Below the pieces are notes generated by a model. That model was not told where the DNA came from. It did no database searches and saw only the letters and a program-made list of their open reading frames with translations. This document shows positions 10,636-13,909 of a DNA stretch of 13,909 nt, piece by piece (the stretch's first letter is position 1; every line of letters begins with the position of its first letter). Both the position numbers and the translations under genes were made by a program. The DNA is from Gammaproteobacteria bacterium UBA4421 (GTDB lineage: Bacteria; Pseudomonadota; Gammaproteobacteria; Pseudomonadales; Azotimanducaceae), in NCBI GenBank assembly GCA_002389675.1, contig DGQF01000045.1:1089-14997 (forward strand), read 5' to 3'.

Positions 10636-11406
10636 CTAATCCGGTAACTGGTGCTTTTGGCAAAACTCTCCCGCCAACGCCATATAGGCCACAGCACCCC
10701 GCGAACTGCGGTCGTAGAGAATGGCGGGTAAGCCGTGAGAGGGCGCTTCCGCCAACCGAACATTGCGAGGGATCACCGTGCGAAACACTTGATTACTAAA
10801 ATGTTTAATGAGTTGCCTGGACACGTCTCGAGTCAAGCTGTTGCGAGGATCATACATGGTTCTGAGAAGCCCTTCGATGACCAAATTCGGGTTTGCATGG
10901 GCCTTGACCCCATCGACGGTATCCAACAAAGCGGTTAACCCCTCTAGAGCATAATATTCACACTGCATCGGAATGAGCAGACCGTTTGCAGCAACTAACG
11001 CATTTACCGTTAAAATACTTAAACTGGGTGGGCAGTCGATAATGATGTAGTCGTAGTGACTGGCCTGTTGATTTAAGCTGTCCCTAATCACATATTCACG
11101 ACGTTCACGCGCCATAAGCCCAATCTCTGCAGCCGTTAAATCTATATTTGAAGGTAGTAAATCGAAACCACCCTGACCAGATTTAACAATACGGCTGAGG
11201 GGTTCCTCCGCCAATAACCACTCGCACGTTGTCGCATCAAGCGCATTTTTATCAACACCACAACCCATAGTCGCATTGCCTTGAGCGTCTAAATCAACCA
11301 TCAGGACCTGCTTACCAAGCGCAGCCAAAGCAGCACTCAAATTTACGCTGGTGGTCGTTTTACCGACGCCGCCTTTTTGATTGGCTACTGCCACGATTCT
11401 GCTCAT
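10636..11406 (-). CDS. parA: Chromosome-partitioning ATPase ParA (Soj family)
   Basis: ParA is a DNA-binding ATPase whose gradient on the nucleoid pulls ParB-bound origins apart. The protein has 256 residues, and the start [10 protein letters not shown] leads straight into the deviant Walker A KGGVGKTT (11-18). There is no N-terminal helix-turn-helix, so it is the short chromosomal type and not a plasmid type Ia ParA. The Walker A' motif is VDLDAQGN (37-44), and the Walker B region is YIIIDCPPSLSIL. The GLLRTMYDPRN and RNVRLAEAPSHGLPA stretches are typical of Soj. The ATG overlaps the rsmG TGA as ATGA, giving translational coupling, and parB follows after 95 bases. Confidence 0.96.
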   Translation of the reverse strand: MSRIVAVANQKGGVGKTTTSVNLSAALAALGKQVLMVDLDAQGNATMGCGVDKNALDATTCEWLLAEEPLSRIVKSGQGGFDLLPSNIDLTAAEIGLMARERREYVIRDSLNQQASHYDYIIIDCPPSLSILTVNALVAANGLLIPMQCEYYALEGLTALLDTVDGVKAHANPNLVIEGLLRTMYDPRNSLTRDVSRQLIKHFSNQVFRTVIPRNVRLAEAPSHGLPAILYDRSSRGAVAYMALAGEFCQKHQLPD

Positions 11407-12119
11407 GAATACCCAACTTCTTTTGTATGGCGGTACAAGGAAACAATCCGGTGGCGTTGGTTAATCCCAGGAATGTCGAAATAATGCGCCTGATGGACCA
11501 CCTCATCACCCCCTAAATTCAATGTGTATTTCTTCAAGGGCGGCTCTAAAGCAACATCTTCAGAAGGCTGCGCTTCTTCTTCGCAAGACATAGGGGCCGT
11601 TTGTGTTCGCTCGTAAACTAAAATCTTTCCCTCGGCTTCCATATATCCCTGCGCCATCTCCCAGATACTGTCGGCTGTAGTAACGCCACGCGCAACCACA
11701 GTATCTACCGGCGTCAAATGAGGAAATACATCTCGTCCCAAGTCGCCTTCCCAAACAACCACATTAGATAAATTAAGCGATAGCTTTACTTGTTTTAAAA
11801 ATCGAGCTCGCCGTGCACTTCGATCACATAAGATAAACTGTTTGCTCGGTGACGCGATTGCCAGAACCACTCCCGGTAGACCAGCACCAGAGCCCACATC
11901 TAACACCCTGTTGCCACTGAGCAGATGTAACCCTGACAAACTATCAAGCACATGACGATCGGCCAGTCGGCCAACATCTTGCCGCGAGACCAGGTTAAAC
12001 ACTTTATTCCACTTTTTTATCAGCAGGATAAATTGCTCAAGCTGGTCAACTTGAAAATCCGTCAGCTGAACTTGTAACGAAGCTGCACCTCGTTGCAGGC
12101 CATCAGTTAAAGTACTCAG
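11403..12119 (-). CDS. rsmG: 16S rRNA (guanine(527)-N7)-methyltransferase, non-canonical start
   Basis: RsmG (GidB) uses SAM to methylate N7 of G527 of 16S rRNA. The SAM motif I is [12 protein letters not shown] (about 72-83 from the CTG start), followed by [14 protein letters not shown]. The only usual start, GTG at 12002, gives 199 residues but cuts off the first roughly 40 residues of the family. Reading upstream in the same frame gives coding sequence ending LLIKKWNK before VFNLVS, matching E. coli LHKWNKAYNLTS. The open frame contains no ATG, GTG or TTG upstream of 12002. I extend to CTG at 12119, which overlaps the mnmG TGA as CTGA, has AAGG ten bases upstream and gives 238 residues. 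The C-terminal half has an extra acidic stretch ([16 protein letters not shown]) beyond the E. coli length of 207. Identity is sure; the start is not. Confidence 0.85.
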   Translation of the reverse strand: MSTLTDGLQRGAASLQVQLTDFQVDQLEQFILLIKKWNKVFNLVSRQDVGRLADRHVLDSLSGLHLLSGNRVLDVGSGAGLPGVVLAIASPSKQFILCDRSARRARFLKQVKLSLNLSNVVVWEGDLGRDVFPHLTPVDTVVARGVTTADSIWEMAQGYMEAEGKILVYERTQTAPMSCEEEAQPSEDVALEPPLKKYTLNLGGDEVVHQAHYFDIPGINQRHRIVSLYRHTKEVGYS

Positions 12120-13909
12120 TGGACTGCAGCCTTTTTTGCATGCACAAGCAGAATAGACAACGCCGCCGGCGTCATCCCGGGAATCCGCGCCGCGCGCGCC
12201 AGTGTCGCTGGCCGATTATGAGCAAGCTTCTGGCGGAGCTCGTTCGATAATCCATCAAGAGATGAGAAATCCATATCTTGCGGAATCTGCATGCTTTCAT
12301 GTCGACGAATTTTAGCAATCTCATCGTCTTGTCGAGAAATATAGCCGGCATATTTAGTCTCGATTAGCACTTGGGAAATCAACACTGGTGACACTTCTGG
12401 CCAAGCCGCCTGCAGATGTCTGGCAGTGACTTCTGGACGCTTAAGGATTGAGGGCAGGGGCGTGTTTTTAGTTAACTCGACTTCAAAACAGCTCGCCATT
12501 TCCGAACCTGGCGTTACCCAAATCTGCTCTACTTGCTTCTGCAGAACCTTCAGTTCATCCATTTTTGTTCTGTAATGTTTGGCGCGCTGTTGCCCAACAA
12601 CACCCAAATCTATGCCTCGTTCAGTGAGCCTTTGGTCTGCGTTGTCTTCTCGCAGGCGCAAACGGAATTCTGCGCGGCTGGTGAACATCCTATAGGGCTC
12701 ACTGGTGCCCAGTTGTATTAAGTCGTCTATCAGAACCCCTATGTAGGCCTCATCGCGCCGAGGCTCCCAAAATGGTTGGTTCTGTACAAACAGCGCCGCA
12801 TTAATGCCGGCCAGTAATCCTTGTGCACCCGCTTCTTCGTAGCCGGTCGTGCCGTTAATTTGACCCGCAAAAAAAAGCCCTTCTACCGCTTTTGTCTGTA
12901 ATGAATATTGCAAATCTCTCGGATCAAAAAAGTCATATTCGATTGCATATCCTGGACGCGTAATGTGGGCATTTTCGAAACCCTCTATGCTGCGAACAAA
13001 GGCCAGTTGGGCATCAAAAGGTAAGCTCGTTGAAATTCCGTTGGGATATAGTTCTGTGGTGCCCAGGCCTTCAGGCTCTACGAAAATTTGGTGGGTCGTT
13101 TTATCTGCAAAGCGCACTACCTTGTCCTCAATACTGGGACAATATCGCGGTCCAATGCCTTCAATTGCCCCGCTGTACATAGCAGAGCGAGACAGATTTT
13201 CTTCAATGATTTGATGTGTTTTGGGGTTAGTTCTTGTGATGTGACAGGCCACTTGTTCGGGATGATCATCTCTACTGTTCAACGCAGACATCACAGGTCT
13301 TGGATTGTCACCATGCTGAGATTCAAGCCGATCAAAATCTACGGTTCGTCCGTCAATACGTGGCGGTGTGCCTGTTTTCAGTCGACCTACTCGAAAGGGC
13401 AGTGCGCGTAATTTATCAGCCAATGCAATCGACGGCGCATCACCTGCTCTGCCGCCCGCGTGACTTTCAACGCCAATATGTATTTTGCCGCCTAAAAAGG
13501 TACCCGTAGTCAGCACAATAGTCTGGCACCGAAACGTTAACCCCATCTGAGTGACAACACCTTTGACCCGGTCCCCTTCTATGACAAAGTCGGTAACCGA
13601 TTGTTGAAATATTTTGAGGTTGTCTTGATGTTCTAACAATTCGCGCACGGCAGCACGATATAGAGACCGGTCGGCCTGAGCGCGTTTAGCCCTAACCGCT
13701 GGTCCCTTGCTGGCATTTAGCACTTTAAAATGAATTCCCGCTCGGTCCGTCGCTCGAGCCATCAACCCATCCATTGCATCTATTTCGGCAACGAGGTGGC
13801 TTTTACCAATGCCACCCACCGCGGGATTACAGGACATCTGGCCGATGGTTTCAATATTTTGCGTTAACAACAGAGTAGCTGCGCCCATACGCGCTGCAGC
13901 CGCAGCCGC
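12116..13909 (-). CDS. mnmG: tRNA uridine-5-carboxymethylaminomethyl(34) synthesis enzyme MnmG, 5' end outside the window
   Basis: MnmG (GidA) is the FAD- and NADH-dependent partner of MnmE; together they build the cmnm5/nm5 group on wobble U34 of certain tRNAs. The frame stays open from the window edge to TGA at 12116, giving 597 residues. By comparison with E. coli (629) about 20 N-terminal residues are missing, including the GGGHAG FAD-binding turn; the visible part starts [15 protein letters not shown]. Conserved motifs are [59 protein letters not shown] (its Cys corresponds to E. coli Cys277), [27 protein letters not shown] and [20 protein letters not shown]. The ATG at 13888 is internal Met, not the start. 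The stop overlaps the proposed rsmG start. Confidence 0.97.
   Translation of the reverse strand, partial: AAAAAARMGAATLLLTQNIETIGQMSCNPAVGGIGKSHLVAEIDAMDGLMARATDRAGIHFKVLNASKGPAVRAKRAQADRSLYRAAVRELLEHQDNLKIFQQSVTDFVIEGDRVKGVVTQMGLTFRCQTIVLTTGTFLGGKIHIGVESHAGGRAGDAPSIALADKLRALPFRVGRLKTGTPPRIDGRTVDFDRLESQHGDNPRPVMSALNSRDDHPEQVACHITRTNPKTHQIIEENLSRSAMYSGAIEGIGPRYCPSIEDKVVRFADKTTHQIFVEPEGLGTTELYPNGISTSLPFDAQLAFVRSIEGFENAHITRPGYAIEYDFFDPRDLQYSLQTKAVEGLFFAGQINGTTGYEEAGAQGLLAGINAALFVQNQPFWEPRRDEAYIGVLIDDLIQLGTSEPYRMFTSRAEFRLRLREDNADQRLTERGIDLGVVGQQRAKHYRTKMDELKVLQKQVEQIWVTPGSEMASCFEVELTKNTPLPSILKRPEVTARHLQAAWPEVSPVLISQVLIETKYAGYISRQDDEIAKIRRHESMQIPQDMDFSSLDGLSNELRQKLAHNRPATLARAARIPGMTPAALSILLVHAKKAAVH

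Noticed and set aside
10533..10763. Minus-strand open frame of 76 codons covering the parA-parB gap
   Set aside because: It lies mostly inside parA in another frame, resembles no family I know and has no ribosome site; a shadow of parA and parB.
12132..12137. Programmed frameshift within mnmG at the A-run
   Set aside because: The mnmG frame reads [11 protein letters not shown] to its stop, a normal ending for the family, so mnmG needs no shift; the run matters only as a possible error site for rsmG.

Overview
The window is an ordinary, densely packed chromosomal segment of a gammaproteobacterium. Every gene lies on the minus strand, so the biological order runs from high to low coordinates: mnmG (partial) > rsmG > parA > parB > atpI > atpB > atpE > atpF > atpH > atpA > atpG > atpD > atpC > glmU > glmS (partial). 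This mnmG-rsmG-parA-parB-atp-glmU-glmS order is the classic origin-proximal neighbourhood of many gammaproteobacteria such as Pseudomonas relatives. Escherichia coli lacks parAB here. The ATP synthase subunits closely resemble E. coli in sequence and length, which supports the assignment. The exact genus cannot be told from the sequence alone.

Region by region: 13909-12116 is mnmG, missing about 20 N-terminal residues. 12119-11403 is rsmG, whose conserved N-terminus has no ATG, GTG or TTG start. 11406-9650 holds the chromosome-partitioning pair parA and parB. 9612-9584 is a very good sigma70-type promoter for the atp operon. 9538-2584 is the nine-gene F1Fo ATP synthase operon atpIBEFHAGDC. 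2436-1 is glmU followed one base later by glmS, which runs off the window.

Functionally, MnmG and RsmG modify tRNA wobble uridines and 16S rRNA. ParA and ParB segregate the origin region. The atp genes encode the complete proton-translocating ATP synthase: Fo subunits a, c, b; F1 subunits delta, alpha, gamma, beta, epsilon; and the AtpI assembly factor. GlmS and GlmU make glucosamine-6-phosphate and UDP-GlcNAc for peptidoglycan and LPS.

I found no mobile element, CRISPR array, tRNA or rRNA gene, long repeat, or undescribed multi-gene system. No gene-free stretch exceeds 300 bases. The points most worth a second look are the missing canonical start of rsmG, with a CTG overlapping the mnmG stop as best candidate, and a departure from the canonical Walker A motif in the ATP synthase alpha subunit.
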